A stretch of DNA of 64,000 bases from positions 496,001-560,000 of the forward strand of contig NZ_CP104900.1 in NCBI RefSeq assembly GCF_025449215.1, in the 5' to 3' direction. How positions within the stretch are numbered: position 1 is the first letter of the stretch; every line of letters begins with the position of its first letter. The DNA is from Shewanella seohaensis. Lineage in GTDB: Bacteria > Pseudomonadota > Gammaproteobacteria > Enterobacterales > Shewanellaceae. The position numbers and the translations under genes are program-made. This document shows positions 55,755-64,000 of the stretch, one piece after another. The notes beneath the pieces were generated by a model that was not told the DNA's origin, made no database searches, and saw only the letters and a program-made list of their open reading frames with translations.

Positions 55755-57866
55755 ATGGTATTTAAATATTCAGTGGTTGGTTTGGCCGTAGGGTCTGCAT
55801 TAATGGCGATGCCTGTTATGGCTGAAGCGCCAAATGATGAGAACATTGAGCGCATTAATGTGACTGGCCGTACATTTAACGACTATAAAGTCGGCAGTGC
55901 ATCCGGTGCTATGCGTGGTGATATCGATTTAATGGATACACCACAATCTGTAAATGTTATCCCCGACTTTGTGACCGATGAGCAATTAGCGACTAACCTT
56001 GCGGAAGTCTTAGTTAATGACTCGAGCGTAACGGCAGGAACCACTCGTTGGAACCGCCAAGTCTTCAGTATTCGTGGTTTTGAATTAGATTCGGGCAACG
56101 GTTATCTGATCAACGGCCACCAGCAATGGTCCCACTATGTTCAACCTATCGAAACCCTGCAACAAGTCGAAGTGCTGAAAGGCCCTTCGAGCATGTTGTA
56201 TGGCCAATCTGGACCTGGCGGTTTGGTGAATATGGTCACCAAGAAGCCCACCTACGATTCTATGCTTAACTTAGGGTTTGATACCGACGGTTACGGCTCT
56301 ACCCGCGCCCAGTTAGACGCTGGTGGCAGCTTAAACGAGGCTCAAAGCATTCGTTACCGCGGTGTGTTAGTCAAACAAGACACTAAATACTGGCGTGAAT
56401 ATTCAACGACCGATGAAAACCAAGAGCGTGATCGTTGGTTAGGTTATTTGAACCTAGAATTTGATATCAGTGATGATTTGTTATTGTCACTGAAATACGA
56501 CCATACCCAAGATAAAACCGGTATTGATGCTGGCAGTTGGTTAGATAAGCAAGGCAATGTTGTCGGCCAACGTAAAACCATCTGGGATGCGCCTTGGGCC
56601 TTTACCGATAACACTGTTTCAAACTTAGGTGCCGATTTAACTTGGCATATGAATGACGATTGGAAAGTTAAACTGGGTTATAACGATCAACAGTTTAATC
56701 GCCAGCGTTTCGATTCTGCACCGCAATATAATGAAGATCCATTTACTAGTGGTTATAAAATAAAGCCATTCGATCGTTACGATGATTGGCAACATAAAAC
56801 CGCTTATATCGATTTTACAGGCGAGTTTGCATTGGCGGGTATGGAGCACCAACTCCTTATAGGTGCTAACTACTTAGACTACTATTATGGTCAATATATT
56901 GAGAGATATGTTAATCAAGCAACCAAAGGGATGATTACCGTTATTCCTGGTCAACCCGTAGCAAAACCAGATTTAGACTATCATCGTGATAGCACAAAAT
57001 CTGAAAGTGAATACAAATACTACGGCTTCTATCTGCAAGATTTAATGACCATCAATGAACAATGGAAATTGCTCGCAGGGGTTCGTTATGACGAACAGAA
57101 AAAAGATGGCGAAGGTGAAAACAGTTATGCCGTATCGCCTAAATTTGGGGTGATCTACTCACCTACAGATAACGGCAGTGTTTATGTTAACTACTCAAAA
57201 AGCTTCACCCCGCAAGGTGCGGTGAATAACGAATACGATATCAATAATAAACTTAACCTAAAGCCTGAATACGGCATTCAATATGAAGTGGGAACAAAGT
57301 GGGAACTGTTTGACGACAGCTTGCTATTAACGGCGGCGGTATTTGATATCACACTTGAAAACATTACTATTTCAGAAAAATTGCCTACACCTATCGGTGA
57401 TTTCACTGATATCACAACCCAAGGTGGTGAGCAAAAGCACCGCGGCTTTGAAGTGGGTGCCCAAGGTAAGCTAGGCGATAGCTGGTTTGTGACTTCATCT
57501 ATGATGTACCTCGATGCTGAGTATCAAACGGGTGATGAGCGTGAAGGTAAAACGCCTATCGATGCCCCTGAATGGTCGGCGAATATCTGGACTCGTTATG
57601 AAGTGACCGATAACTTTGCAATGAACTTCGGTGCTATCTATGTTGGCGAGCGTTTTGCAAACGTGGATAACACTATCAGTAAAGACGGTTATGTTCGCTT
57701 CGATATTGGTGCTGCCTACACTATGGATATTATGGGTAAAGACGTAAGCATCCGCGCGAACGTGAGAAACCTGTTTGATACCGATTATATTGATGGCGGC
57801 CAATACAATATGGTGACCCTAGGCCAAGACCGTAACTTCAGTGTGGCACTTGAAGCTAAGTTCTAA
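55755..57866 (+). CDS. TonB-dependent siderophore receptor
   Basis: Outer-membrane gated barrel, 703 residues from ATG 55755 (GAGG 8 bases upstream). Signal peptide VVGLAVGSALMAMPVMAEA; TonB-box-like ERINVTGR; plug domain with DTPQSVNVIPD, IRGFELDSGNGYLINGHQQW and VLKGPSSMLYGQSGPGGLVNMVTKKP; C-terminal NFSVALEAKF ends in Phe as barrels do. The plug sequences resemble FhuE/ferric-hydroxamate-type receptors, but the ligand is not certain. Stands alone between glmU and the DeoR gene, with a Fur-like site upstream, so iron repression is likely. Confidence 0.92.
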   Translation: MVFKYSVVGLAVGSALMAMPVMAEAPNDENIERINVTGRTFNDYKVGSASGAMRGDIDLMDTPQSVNVIPDFVTDEQLATNLAEVLVNDSSVTAGTTRWNRQVFSIRGFELDSGNGYLINGHQQWSHYVQPIETLQQVEVLKGPSSMLYGQSGPGGLVNMVTKKPTYDSMLNLGFDTDGYGSTRAQLDAGGSLNEAQSIRYRGVLVKQDTKYWREYSTTDENQERDRWLGYLNLEFDISDDLLLSLKYDHTQDKTGIDAGSWLDKQGNVVGQRKTIWDAPWAFTDNTVSNLGADLTWHMNDDWKVKLGYNDQQFNRQRFDSAPQYNEDPFTSGYKIKPFDRYDDWQHKTAYIDFTGEFALAGMEHQLLIGANYLDYYYGQYIERYVNQATKGMITVIPGQPVAKPDLDYHRDSTKSESEYKYYGFYLQDLMTINEQWKLLAGVRYDEQKKDGEGENSYAVSPKFGVIYSPTDNGSVYVNYSKSFTPQGAVNNEYDINNKLNLKPEYGIQYEVGTKWELFDDSLLLTAAVFDITLENITISEKLPTPIGDFTDITTQGGEQKHRGFEVGAQGKLGDSWFVTSSMMYLDAEYQTGDEREGKTPIDAPEWSANIWTRYEVTDNFAMNFGAIYVGERFANVDNTISKDGYVRFDIGAAYTMDIMGKDVSIRANVRNLFDTDYIDGGQYNMVTLGQDRNFSVALEAKF

Positions 57867-57898
57867 CTTCACTTTCTACGCTTAAGTTTTAGCGCCCT

Positions 57899-57932
57899 TA
57901 AAGCAGTTCACTGATAGGTGGACTGCTTTTTT
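57899..57932 (+). terminator. Terminator after the TonB receptor
   Basis: AAAGCAGTTCAC, loop TGATAG, GTGGACTGCTTT followed by T run; one mismatch in the stem; 33 bases after the stop. Confidence 0.85.
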
Positions 57933-58036
57933 ATTGCTTTTCATTAGGTTAATTTTAAAAACTCATCCATTTCATTACTCTCACGCTAAAAACACCTTTC
58001 GAATACTAGCAAAAATGTTTCGTTTCTCTATAATAT

Positions 58037-58055
58037 AACTTTCGAATCGAAAGTT
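58037..58055. promoter_or_regulatory. Operator-like palindrome before the DeoR gene
   Basis: AACTTTCGAATCGAAAGTT: perfect 9-bp arms around a single base, 15 bases before the DeoR ATG. A TATAAT at 58029-58034 places the expected transcription start inside it. A half site CTTTCGAA lies upstream at 57996-58003. DeoR-family proteins often bind CGAAA-type repeats, so autoregulation is likely. Confidence 0.7.
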
Positions 58056-58069
58056 AACTGAAAGGTTTT

Positions 58070-58840
58070 ATGAATAAACGAAACACACAGCAACGACGTC
58101 ATAGTATTATCAGCATTCTGAATGAACAGGGTGAAGTGAGTGTCGATGAGTTGTCATTACGTTTCGAAACCTCAGAAGTGACTATTCGTAAAGACTTGGC
58201 AGAACTTGAAAAAACCGGACTATTGCTGCGCCGCTACGGTGGTGCTGTGGCTATTCCCGATGAAGTGACACAACAATTTTCTGCCAAGATTGCCCCTAAT
58301 AAGTTATCCATTGCTAAAGCTGCGGCGCAGCTGATCAAAGATCACAATCGCATCATCATCGACAGTGGCACCACCACTTCAGGCCTGATCGCCGAGCTGA
58401 ATCACAAGCGTGGGCTGGTGGTCATGACCAATGCCCTGCATTTGGCCAATGCGATTCATGAGCTTGAAAATGAGCCCACCCTATTGATGACTGGCGGTAC
58501 CTGGGATCCGCATTCCGAGTCGTTTCAGGGGCAAGTGGCCGAGCAAGTATTACGCTCCTATAACTTCGACCAACTCTTTATCGGTGCTGACGGTATCGAT
58601 TTAGCGCGCGGCACCACCACCTTTAATGAGCTAACGGGCTTGAGTAAGGTGATGGCTGAGGTTTCCCGCGAAGTGATCGTTATGGTGGATTCGGACAAAA
58701 TTGGTAAGCGGATCCCTAACTTAGAACTACCTTGGTCGCAAATCAGCGTGCTAGTTACCGATGCTCGTATCGAAGAGAGCGCCCTTAACCAAATTACCGA
58801 GCAAGGCGTGAAAGTCATCTTAGCGCCCTACTCGCCTTAG
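58070..58840 (+). CDS. DeoR-family regulator next to glmS
   Basis: 256 residues. N-terminal DeoR winged helix RRHSIISILNEQGEVSVDEL, TSEVTIRKDLAELEKTGLL and RRYGGAVA; C-terminal sugar-phosphate sensor domain with IIIDSGTTTSGLIAEL and LFIGADGIDL. Ends 75 bases before glmS on the same strand. The known relatives AgaR/GlmR and the neighbour glmS suggest a glucosamine-phosphate-sensing repressor of itself and possibly glmS; this is inference. A strong palindrome overlaps its promoter. Confidence 0.9.
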   Translation: MNKRNTQQRRHSIISILNEQGEVSVDELSLRFETSEVTIRKDLAELEKTGLLLRRYGGAVAIPDEVTQQFSAKIAPNKLSIAKAAAQLIKDHNRIIIDSGTTTSGLIAELNHKRGLVVMTNALHLANAIHELENEPTLLMTGGTWDPHSESFQGQVAEQVLRSYNFDQLFIGADGIDLARGTTTFNELTGLSKVMAEVSREVIVMVDSDKIGKRIPNLELPWSQISVLVTDARIEESALNQITEQGVKVILAPYSP

Positions 58841-58841
58841 G

Positions 58842-58870
58842 CATTTGCCCGTGATAAGCCAAAGCAAATG
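58842..58870. repeat. Inverted repeat in the DeoR-glmS gap
   Basis: CATTTGC and GCAAATG separated by 15 bases, in the 75-base leader of glmS. A T-rich stretch follows after some bases. Could form a leader hairpin; no riboswitch or glmS ribozyme (a Gram-positive feature) is seen. Confidence 0.35.
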
Positions 58871-58915
58871 TCTCAAACAATTTCATTTTTATTTTTTATT
58901 TTATAGGTAAAAACT

Positions 58916-60745
58916 ATGTGCGGAATCGTTGGCGCCGTGGCGCAAAGGGATGTGGCCGAAATTCTGGTCGAAGGTTTACGTCGTTTAGAATATCGTGGAT
59001 ATGACTCCGCTGGTGTTGCCGTTATCCACAATGGTGAACTTAATCGTACTCGTCGCGTGGGTAAAGTGCAGGAGCTTTCTGCCGCACTCGAAACCGACCC
59101 GTTAGCGGGCGGTACTGGTATTGCACATACTCGTTGGGCTACCCATGGTGAGCCGAGCGAGCGCAATGCTCACCCACATTTATCTGAAGGCGATATTGCC
59201 GTGGTGCACAATGGCATTATCGAAAACCATCATAAACTGCGCGAAATGCTAAAAGAGCTGGGCTATCACTTCAGCTCTGATACCGACACCGAAGTGATTT
59301 GTCATTTAGTTCATCACGAATTAAAGACGCACGACACCTTACTGGCCGCTGTGCAAGCCACGGTTAAACAACTCGAAGGCGCTTATGGCACTGTGGTTAT
59401 CGACCGCCGCGATAGCGAGCGTATGGTCGTTGCGCGTTCTGGCAGCCCATTAGTGATTGGTTTTGGTTTAGGTGAAAATTTCGTTGCATCTGACCAATTG
59501 GCGCTGCTGCCTGTCACCCGTTCTTTCGCGTTTTTAGAAGAAGGTGACGTGGCTGAAGTGACTCGTCGCACTGTGAGCATTTTCGATGTGCATGGCAATA
59601 AAGTTGAGCGCGAAGTTAAAGAATCAGAAATCACCCACGATGCTGGTGACAAAGGTGAATATCGCCACTATATGCTCAAAGAGATTTATGAGCAGCCATT
59701 GGCACTGACGCGCACTATCGAAGGTCGCATCGCTAACAAGCAAGTGCTCGACACTGCTTTTGGTGATAACGCCGCAGAGTTTTTAAAAGATATTAAACAC
59801 GTACAGATTATTGCCTGTGGTACTAGTTATCATGCGGGGATGGCGGCGCGTTATTGGTTAGAGGATTGGGCTGGCGTTTCATGTAATGTCGAAATCGCCT
59901 CTGAATTCCGCTACCGCAAGTCGCATTTGTTCCCTAACAGCCTGTTGGTGACCATTTCTCAATCCGGCGAGACTGCCGATACGCTGGCGGCGATGCGCCT
60001 AGCCAAAGAAATGGGTTACAAGGCGACGCTAACTATCTGTAACGCTCCTGGCTCTTCCTTAGTCCGTGAGTCTGACATGGCATACATGATGAAAGCGGGT
60101 GCTGAGATTGGCGTTGCCTCTACCAAAGCCTTCACTGTGCAGCTGGCTGGTTTGTTAATGCTGACGGCGGTGATCGGTCGCCATAATGGTATGTCAGAGC
60201 AAATGCAGGCGGAGATCACTCAAAGCCTACAGTCTATGCCTGCCAAAGTGGAGCAAGCATTGGGCTTAGATGATGCGATTGCTGAATTGGCGGAAGATTT
60301 TGCCGACAAACACCATGCCTTATTCCTTGGCCGTGGCGATCAGTACCCGATTGCGATGGAAGGTGCGCTGAAACTTAAAGAGATCTCTTATATCCATGCT
60401 GAGGCGTATGCCTCTGGTGAGCTGAAACATGGCCCACTGGCGTTGATTGATGCCGACATGCCCGTCATCGTCGTCGCGCCAAACAACGAATTATTAGAAA
60501 AGCTGAAATCTAACGTTGAAGAAGTGCGTGCCCGTGGTGGTTTAATGTATGTCTTTGCCGATGTGGATGCCGAGTTTGAATCTGACGAGACCATGAAGGT
60601 TATCCCTGTTCCACACTGCGATATCTTTATGGCACCGCTGATTTACACTATCCCATTACAGTTGCTGTCGTATCACGTTGCCTTAATTAAGGGCACCGAT
60701 GTGGATCAACCACGAAACCTCGCTAAATCGGTGACGGTGGAATAA
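58916..60745 (+). CDS. glmS: Glutamine-fructose-6-phosphate aminotransferase (isomerizing)
   Basis: Makes glucosamine-6-phosphate, the first committed step to UDP-GlcNAc. 609 residues. N-terminal glutaminase with catalytic Cys after Met ([20 protein letters not shown]); two SIS domains with [32 protein letters not shown] and [16 protein letters not shown]; ends [11 protein letters not shown] as expected. Intact. Confidence 0.98.
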   Translation: MCGIVGAVAQRDVAEILVEGLRRLEYRGYDSAGVAVIHNGELNRTRRVGKVQELSAALETDPLAGGTGIAHTRWATHGEPSERNAHPHLSEGDIAVVHNGIIENHHKLREMLKELGYHFSSDTDTEVICHLVHHELKTHDTLLAAVQATVKQLEGAYGTVVIDRRDSERMVVARSGSPLVIGFGLGENFVASDQLALLPVTRSFAFLEEGDVAEVTRRTVSIFDVHGNKVEREVKESEITHDAGDKGEYRHYMLKEIYEQPLALTRTIEGRIANKQVLDTAFGDNAAEFLKDIKHVQIIACGTSYHAGMAARYWLEDWAGVSCNVEIASEFRYRKSHLFPNSLLVTISQSGETADTLAAMRLAKEMGYKATLTICNAPGSSLVRESDMAYMMKAGAEIGVASTKAFTVQLAGLLMLTAVIGRHNGMSEQMQAEITQSLQSMPAKVEQALGLDDAIAELAEDFADKHHALFLGRGDQYPIAMEGALKLKEISYIHAEAYASGELKHGPLALIDADMPVIVVAPNNELLEKLKSNVEEVRARGGLMYVFADVDAEFESDETMKVIPVPHCDIFMAPLIYTIPLQLLSYHVALIKGTDVDQPRNLAKSVTVE

Positions 60746-60755
60746 ATCGGAAGTC

Positions 60756-60786
60756 ATAAAAAACCGCCTAAATGGCGGTTTTTTAT
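60756..60786. terminator. Terminator after glmS
   Basis: ATAAAAAACCGCC, loop TAAAT, GGCGGTTTTTTAT, 11 bases after glmS; T runs on both strands, so it may also end the convergent DUF2061 gene. Confidence 0.88.
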
Positions 60787-60832
60787 TGGGGCTTTATTAG
60801 AGTATATGCTGGTGGCTAAGAGTGTTAAGCCG

Positions 60833-61027
60833 TTATAGCATTAAGTGCGTTTTGCTTTTTTCTTCGAAACGCTTCCACACTTTATCGTGGAAATAAAACA
60901 CTACAGTGTTTATTGCGGGTTCAACTAAGGCAACGGCACCACCGACCAAAACACTACCGGTTAATAGATAGGTAACGGTGAAGGCGACGCTGAAATGTAA
61001 TACGGCAAAAGTAAATGTCTTAGTCAT
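60833..61027 (-). CDS. DUF2061 small membrane protein
   Basis: 64 residues from ATG 61027 with GAGG 8 bases upstream. Two hydrophobic stretches: FAVLHFSVAFTVTYLLTGSVL and GGAVALVEPAINTVVFYF, then a charged tail HDKVWKRFEEKSK. The pattern fits the DUF2061 family of uncharacterised membrane proteins. A Fur-like site lies about 45-60 bases upstream, so iron control is plausible. Function unknown. Confidence 0.8.
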   Translation of the reverse strand: MTKTFTFAVLHFSVAFTVTYLLTGSVLVGGAVALVEPAINTVVFYFHDKVWKRFEEKSKTHLML

Positions 61028-61068
61028 GATCTTATCCTCTAATGTAAGCCCCAATTGGGAATGATCAG

Positions 61069-61089
61069 ATGATAACAATTCTCATTAAA
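61069..61089. promoter_or_regulatory. Candidate Fur box upstream of the DUF2061 gene
   Basis: ATGATAACAATTCTCATTA-type sequence; from 61071 it matches 13 of 19 positions of GATAATGATAATCATTATC. Lies in the promoter region of the minus-strand DUF2061 gene. Confidence 0.6.
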
Positions 61090-61150
61090 ATTTAAACCCG
61101 TATTTTGAGATTAGTTTAAACGGTTTTTTCTATCTATAAGCGCTAAAAAA

Positions 61151-61178
61151 TATAAAGCCCTCAAATGAGGGCTTTATA
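61151..61178 (-). terminator. Terminator of menB
   Basis: TATAAAGCCCTC, 4-base loop, GAGGGCTTTATA: perfect 12-bp stem, followed on the minus strand by a T run; 17 bases beyond menB. Confidence 0.88.
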
Positions 61179-61194
61179 TGGCAATCAGCTTCGA

Positions 61195-62097
61195 TCAGTA
61201 ATGCCATGGAAACGCTGAAAAGTCCTGATCGCGTTTTTCGAGGAAAGCATCGCGCCCTTCTTGAGCTTCTGCGCTGGCATAGGCTAAGCGTGTCGCTTCA
61301 CCCGCAAACAGTTGCTGACCGACCATGCCATCGTCTGTCATGTTGAAGCCGTACTTCAACATACGCATCGCTGTTGGCGATTTGGAGTTAATCTCTTTGG
61401 CCCATCTTAATGCTTCGACTTCGAGTTCTGCATGGGGAACCGATTTATTAACCATTCCCATGGCAAAGGCTTCATCGGCACTGTAGTTAAAGCCGCAGAA
61501 GAAAATTTCTCGCGCGCGCTTTTGGCCAATCATCTTGGCAAGATAAGCACTACCATAGCCAGAATCGAAACTCGCAACATCGGGATCGGTTTGTTTGAAG
61601 ACGGCGTGTTCCTTCGAGGCTAAAGTTAAGTCGCAGACAACGTGTAAACTATGGCCGCCACCCACCGCCCAACCCGGCACGACGGCGATCACCACTTTAG
61701 GCATAAAGCGGATCAATCGTTGGACTTCGAGGATATGTAAACGCCCCATTCTGGCTAAATCGGCTTTGCCTTCTTCTGCGCCTTCATATTTATAACCATC
61801 TTTGCCGCGAATACGTTGATCGCCACCGGAGGAAAACGAATATTGTCCTTTGGCAGAGGGGCCATTGCCTGTGAGTAACACACAACCTACATCGGACCAT
61901 TGGCGAGCGTGATCGAGGGCGATATACAACTCGTCGACCGTCTTTGGGCGGAAGGCATTGAGGCAATCTGGACGGTTGATGGCGATACGCACTGTGCCGT
62001 GGGCTTTGGCTCTATGGTAAGTGATATCGTCGAAATTAAATCCGCTGACTTCATCCCACAGTGCGGGATCAAAAATATCTGATACTGGTTTAGTCAT
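61195..62097 (-). CDS. menB: 1,4-dihydroxy-2-naphthoyl-CoA synthase
   Basis: Crotonase-fold enzyme closing the naphthoquinone ring in menaquinone synthesis. 300 residues. YSFSSGGDQRIRGKDGY, VPGWAVGGGHSLHVVCDLTLA (oxyanion hole) and TDPDVASFDSGYGSAYLA are MenB signatures; ends FSAFPWHY. Intact single gene; the other men genes are not in this window. Menaquinone is central to Shewanella anaerobic respiration and is the acceptor for HemG encoded at 9072. Confidence 0.95.
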   Translation of the reverse strand: MTKPVSDIFDPALWDEVSGFNFDDITYHRAKAHGTVRIAINRPDCLNAFRPKTVDELYIALDHARQWSDVGCVLLTGNGPSAKGQYSFSSGGDQRIRGKDGYKYEGAEEGKADLARMGRLHILEVQRLIRFMPKVVIAVVPGWAVGGGHSLHVVCDLTLASKEHAVFKQTDPDVASFDSGYGSAYLAKMIGQKRAREIFFCGFNYSADEAFAMGMVNKSVPHAELEVEALRWAKEINSKSPTAMRMLKYGFNMTDDGMVGQQLFAGEATRLAYASAEAQEGRDAFLEKRDQDFSAFPWHY

Positions 62098-62213
62098 GAT
62101 ACAAGGCCTATGTAATTGAAGTTCAGAGGCTAGGCGGAATCATGTCTTTGGTCAATCGCCTAAGCGTCATGCTTAGTGATGGGCTGCAAAATTCCGTTTG
62201 CCTGTAAGTGGGA

Positions 62214-62564
62214 TTAGAGGTTATCGCAGATAAAAAACAGGTTATCTCGGCTAAAAATGGGGTGCTCGGGCGCTTTAGTGCCGCAGTAGCTGTCTTTAAA
62301 ATCGGCAATACCGTCTTCGGTAAGTGGGATTTTATTAAATTCTTCGACTTCAGGAGCCGATAGTCGCTCCAAAATCTCTTTTCGAGCCTTAGTACGTTTC
62401 TGATCGATCTTAATTATTTGGGTACCCGTCATCGAACCCATTTTGTTTTCTATCTTCTGAACCATTTCCTCTGTTTTAGCTATAGGTGCATCTAATTTGT
62501 CTGTTTCGGTGTATAAGTAATATAATGCACCACACAGGAGCGCTAATATGATCCAACCTTTCAT
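62214..62564 (-). CDS. Hypothetical membrane-anchored protein
   Basis: 116 residues: an N-terminal hydrophobic anchor (WIILALLCGALYYLYTET), a charged helical middle (KTEEMVQKIENKMGS, KRTKARKEILERL) and a C-terminal part with two cysteines (DSYCGTK and FFICDNL) that could pair in the periplasm. ATG 62564 is preceded by an AAAGATG-type sequence. I do not recognise a family. Between menB and ccoG, divergent from ccoG. Confidence 0.7.
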   Translation of the reverse strand: MKGWIILALLCGALYYLYTETDKLDAPIAKTEEMVQKIENKMGSMTGTQIIKIDQKRTKARKEILERLSAPEVEEFNKIPLTEDGIADFKDSYCGTKAPEHPIFSRDNLFFICDNL

Positions 62565-62655
62565 CTTTTAGTCCAACATAAGTGAATAACCATTAATAAT
62601 ATGGGTATAATAAGCCAGTTTTCGTCCAATATTAAAGCAGTAAAAGGCTGTCACG

Positions 62656-64000
62656 ATGAACGCAGAATCTAATAACAAGGACTATTCGAAAACCAATCGA
62701 ATTAAGATTCACCAGCCAGATGAAAATAAGGCTGATCGCTTTAACCCCCGCAACCGGATTTATGTCCGGGCAATCGATGGATTATGGAGTAGCGTACGCC
62801 GCCGTATGGGTTGGGTCGCAATGCTCTTCTTCCTTATTCTGCCGTGGATCCCTTGGGGAGACCGTCAAGCCGTTTGGTTCAATCTGGGCGAACAGAAGTT
62901 TCACGTCTTTGGCCTCACCATTTGGCCTCAGGATCTCACCTTACTCGCGGCTCTCTTTATGATAGCTGCCTTTGCGCTGTTTTTCGTGACAACCTATCTT
63001 GGCCGCGTTTGGTGTGGTTATACCTGCCCGCAAACCGTGTGGACGTTTATGTTCATTTGGTTCGAGGAAAAACTCGAAGGTGCACGTAATAAACGCATCA
63101 AGCTAGATCAAATGCCATGGAACTTTGACAAACTTTGGCGCAAGACGGCAAAACACACTGCGTGGATTTTACTGTCGCTGCTGACAGCCATGACCTTTGT
63201 GTCTTATTTTGTGCCGAGCCGCGAAGTGTATGTCGATGTCTTTACCCTTAATGCGTCTGGCGCAATCTACTTCTGGGTCGTGTTTTTTACCTTCGCAACA
63301 TACGGTAATGCGGGTTGGATGCGTGAAATTATGTGCATCCATATGTGCCCCTATGCCCGTTTCCAATCGGCGATGTTTGATAAAAACACTTATATCGTAG
63401 GTTACGACGCTAAACGCGGTGAGACCCGCGGTCCGCGTTCACGCAAAGCCGACCCGAAAGAAATGGGATTAGGCGACTGCATCGACTGCGACCTCTGTGT
63501 CCAGGTTTGCCCAACGGGTATCGACATTCGTAACGGCTTGCAATATGAATGTATTAACTGCGGCGCCTGTATCGACGCTTGTGATCAAACCATGGAGCGG
63601 ATGGGATATCCTCTGGGGCTGATTAGCTATACCACAGAGAATAAACTCGAAGGTATTAAAGAGAAGGTATTACGTCCTAAGCTGGTGGGCTATGGCGTGG
63701 TGTTGGCCGCCATGATCCTGATCTTTATCTACGCGAGCGCGACGATTGCACCCGTGCGTATGGATATCATCCGCGACCGTAACCAACTCTACAGAGAAAA
63801 CAATCAAGGGCTGATTGAAAACACCTTCACCCTGAAAATTCTCAATAAGACAGAACAAGCCCATGAATACACCATGAGTGTTGAAGGCCTCAACAACTAT
63901 AAATGGTATGGACCAACCTCAGTGACGATTGCGGGTGGAGAGGTGTTAACTCTACCTATCAGTGTCGGGGTCGATCCGGTCGAACTTTCGCGTTCAGTGA
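62656..64000 (+). CDS. ccoG: Cytochrome c oxidase accessory protein CcoG (partial, runs off the edge)
   Basis: Membrane polyferredoxin-type protein needed for copper handling in cbb3 oxidase assembly (also called RdxA/FixG). Several transmembrane helices; WCGYTCPQTVWTFMF and EIMCIHMCPYARFQ motifs; two 4Fe-4S motifs, CIDCDLCVQVCPTGIDI and CINCGACIDACDQTM; then the start of the C-terminal immunoglobulin-like domain (ILNKTEQAHEYTMSVEGL). At least 448 residues are in the window. The ccoNOPQ genes are not visible. Confidence 0.95.
   Translation, partial: MNAESNNKDYSKTNRIKIHQPDENKADRFNPRNRIYVRAIDGLWSSVRRRMGWVAMLFFLILPWIPWGDRQAVWFNLGEQKFHVFGLTIWPQDLTLLAALFMIAAFALFFVTTYLGRVWCGYTCPQTVWTFMFIWFEEKLEGARNKRIKLDQMPWNFDKLWRKTAKHTAWILLSLLTAMTFVSYFVPSREVYVDVFTLNASGAIYFWVVFFTFATYGNAGWMREIMCIHMCPYARFQSAMFDKNTYIVGYDAKRGETRGPRSRKADPKEMGLGDCIDCDLCVQVCPTGIDIRNGLQYECINCGACIDACDQTMERMGYPLGLISYTTENKLEGIKEKVLRPKLVGYGVVLAAMILIFIYASATIAPVRMDIIRDRNQLYRENNQGLIENTFTLKILNKTEQAHEYTMSVEGLNNYKWYGPTSVTIAGGEVLTLPISVGVDPVELSRSV

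Noticed and set aside
58841..58915. glmS ribozyme or riboswitch leader
   Set aside because: The leader is only 75 bases and lacks the ribozyme core; the regulator gene upstream is a simpler explanation.

Overview
The window is a chromosomal replication-origin neighbourhood of a gammaproteobacterium, most probably Shewanella (inferred from gene content, gene order and protein sequences I recognise; species not resolved). Diagnostic blocks are def-fmt-rsmB-trkA-trkH, pepQ-yigZ-trkH-hemG divergent from fadBA, dnaA-dnaN-recF-gyrB divergent from rpmH-rnpA-yidD-yidC-mnmE, mioC-oriC-mnmG-rsmG-parA-parB-atpIBEFHAGDC, and glmU / TonB receptor / DeoR regulator / glmS. I see no rRNA, tRNA, CRISPR array, prophage or insertion sequence. 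This is core genome, not an island.

Layout. 1-2143 (minus): dprA (runs off the left edge) and a LysM protein. 2269-7911 (plus): peptide deformylase, formyltransferase, 16S rRNA methyltransferase and a Trk potassium system. 7957-13082: two flavodoxin-like HemG genes, a YgaV/BigR-like ArsR regulator, a second TrkH, yigZ and pepQ. 13525-19164 (plus): fadBA, a globin-coupled diguanylate cyclase, tusA and a MOSC gene. 19361-22547: a large secreted TolB-propeller/amidohydrolase. 22633-29199: tag, glyQS, an HDOD gene, a LysR regulator and a glutathione transferase. 29281-41387: gyrB-recF-dnaN-dnaA, then rpmH to mnmE and a POT transporter. 41565-53961: mioC, oriC, mnmG, rsmG, parAB and the whole ATP synthase operon. 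54130-64000: glmU, TonB receptor, DeoR regulator, glmS, DUF2061 gene, menB, a small membrane-anchored protein and ccoG (runs off the right edge).

Two things stand out. First, the window carries a full chromosome-segregation and initiation apparatus in cis: parA-parB, at least four parS-like palindromes (18294, 22576, 27554, 31740) all close to gene 3' ends, a GATC- and DnaA-box-rich oriC at 42006-42445, and a second GATC/DnaA-box cluster upstream of dnaA. One parS forms the core of a 32-bp perfect palindrome with a T tail that also looks like a transcription terminator; another lies inside the recF coding sequence.

Second, 15 genes, many of them essential (fmt, mnmG, glmU, atpA), are interrupted by 1-2 base indels, nearly all in or beside homopolymers (about 18 sites). 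Reading straight through restores full-length family proteins, so these are most likely base-calling errors rather than pseudogenes; I annotate the restored spans. I found no convincing novel multi-gene system. The most interesting leads are regulatory: the parS placement and parS-terminator, the paired origin-like clusters, a probable CRP plus PsrA control region for fadBA, shared Fur-like sites, a perfect DeoR-type operator before the glmS regulator, and a doubled trkH/hemG locus around a thiol-sensor repressor.
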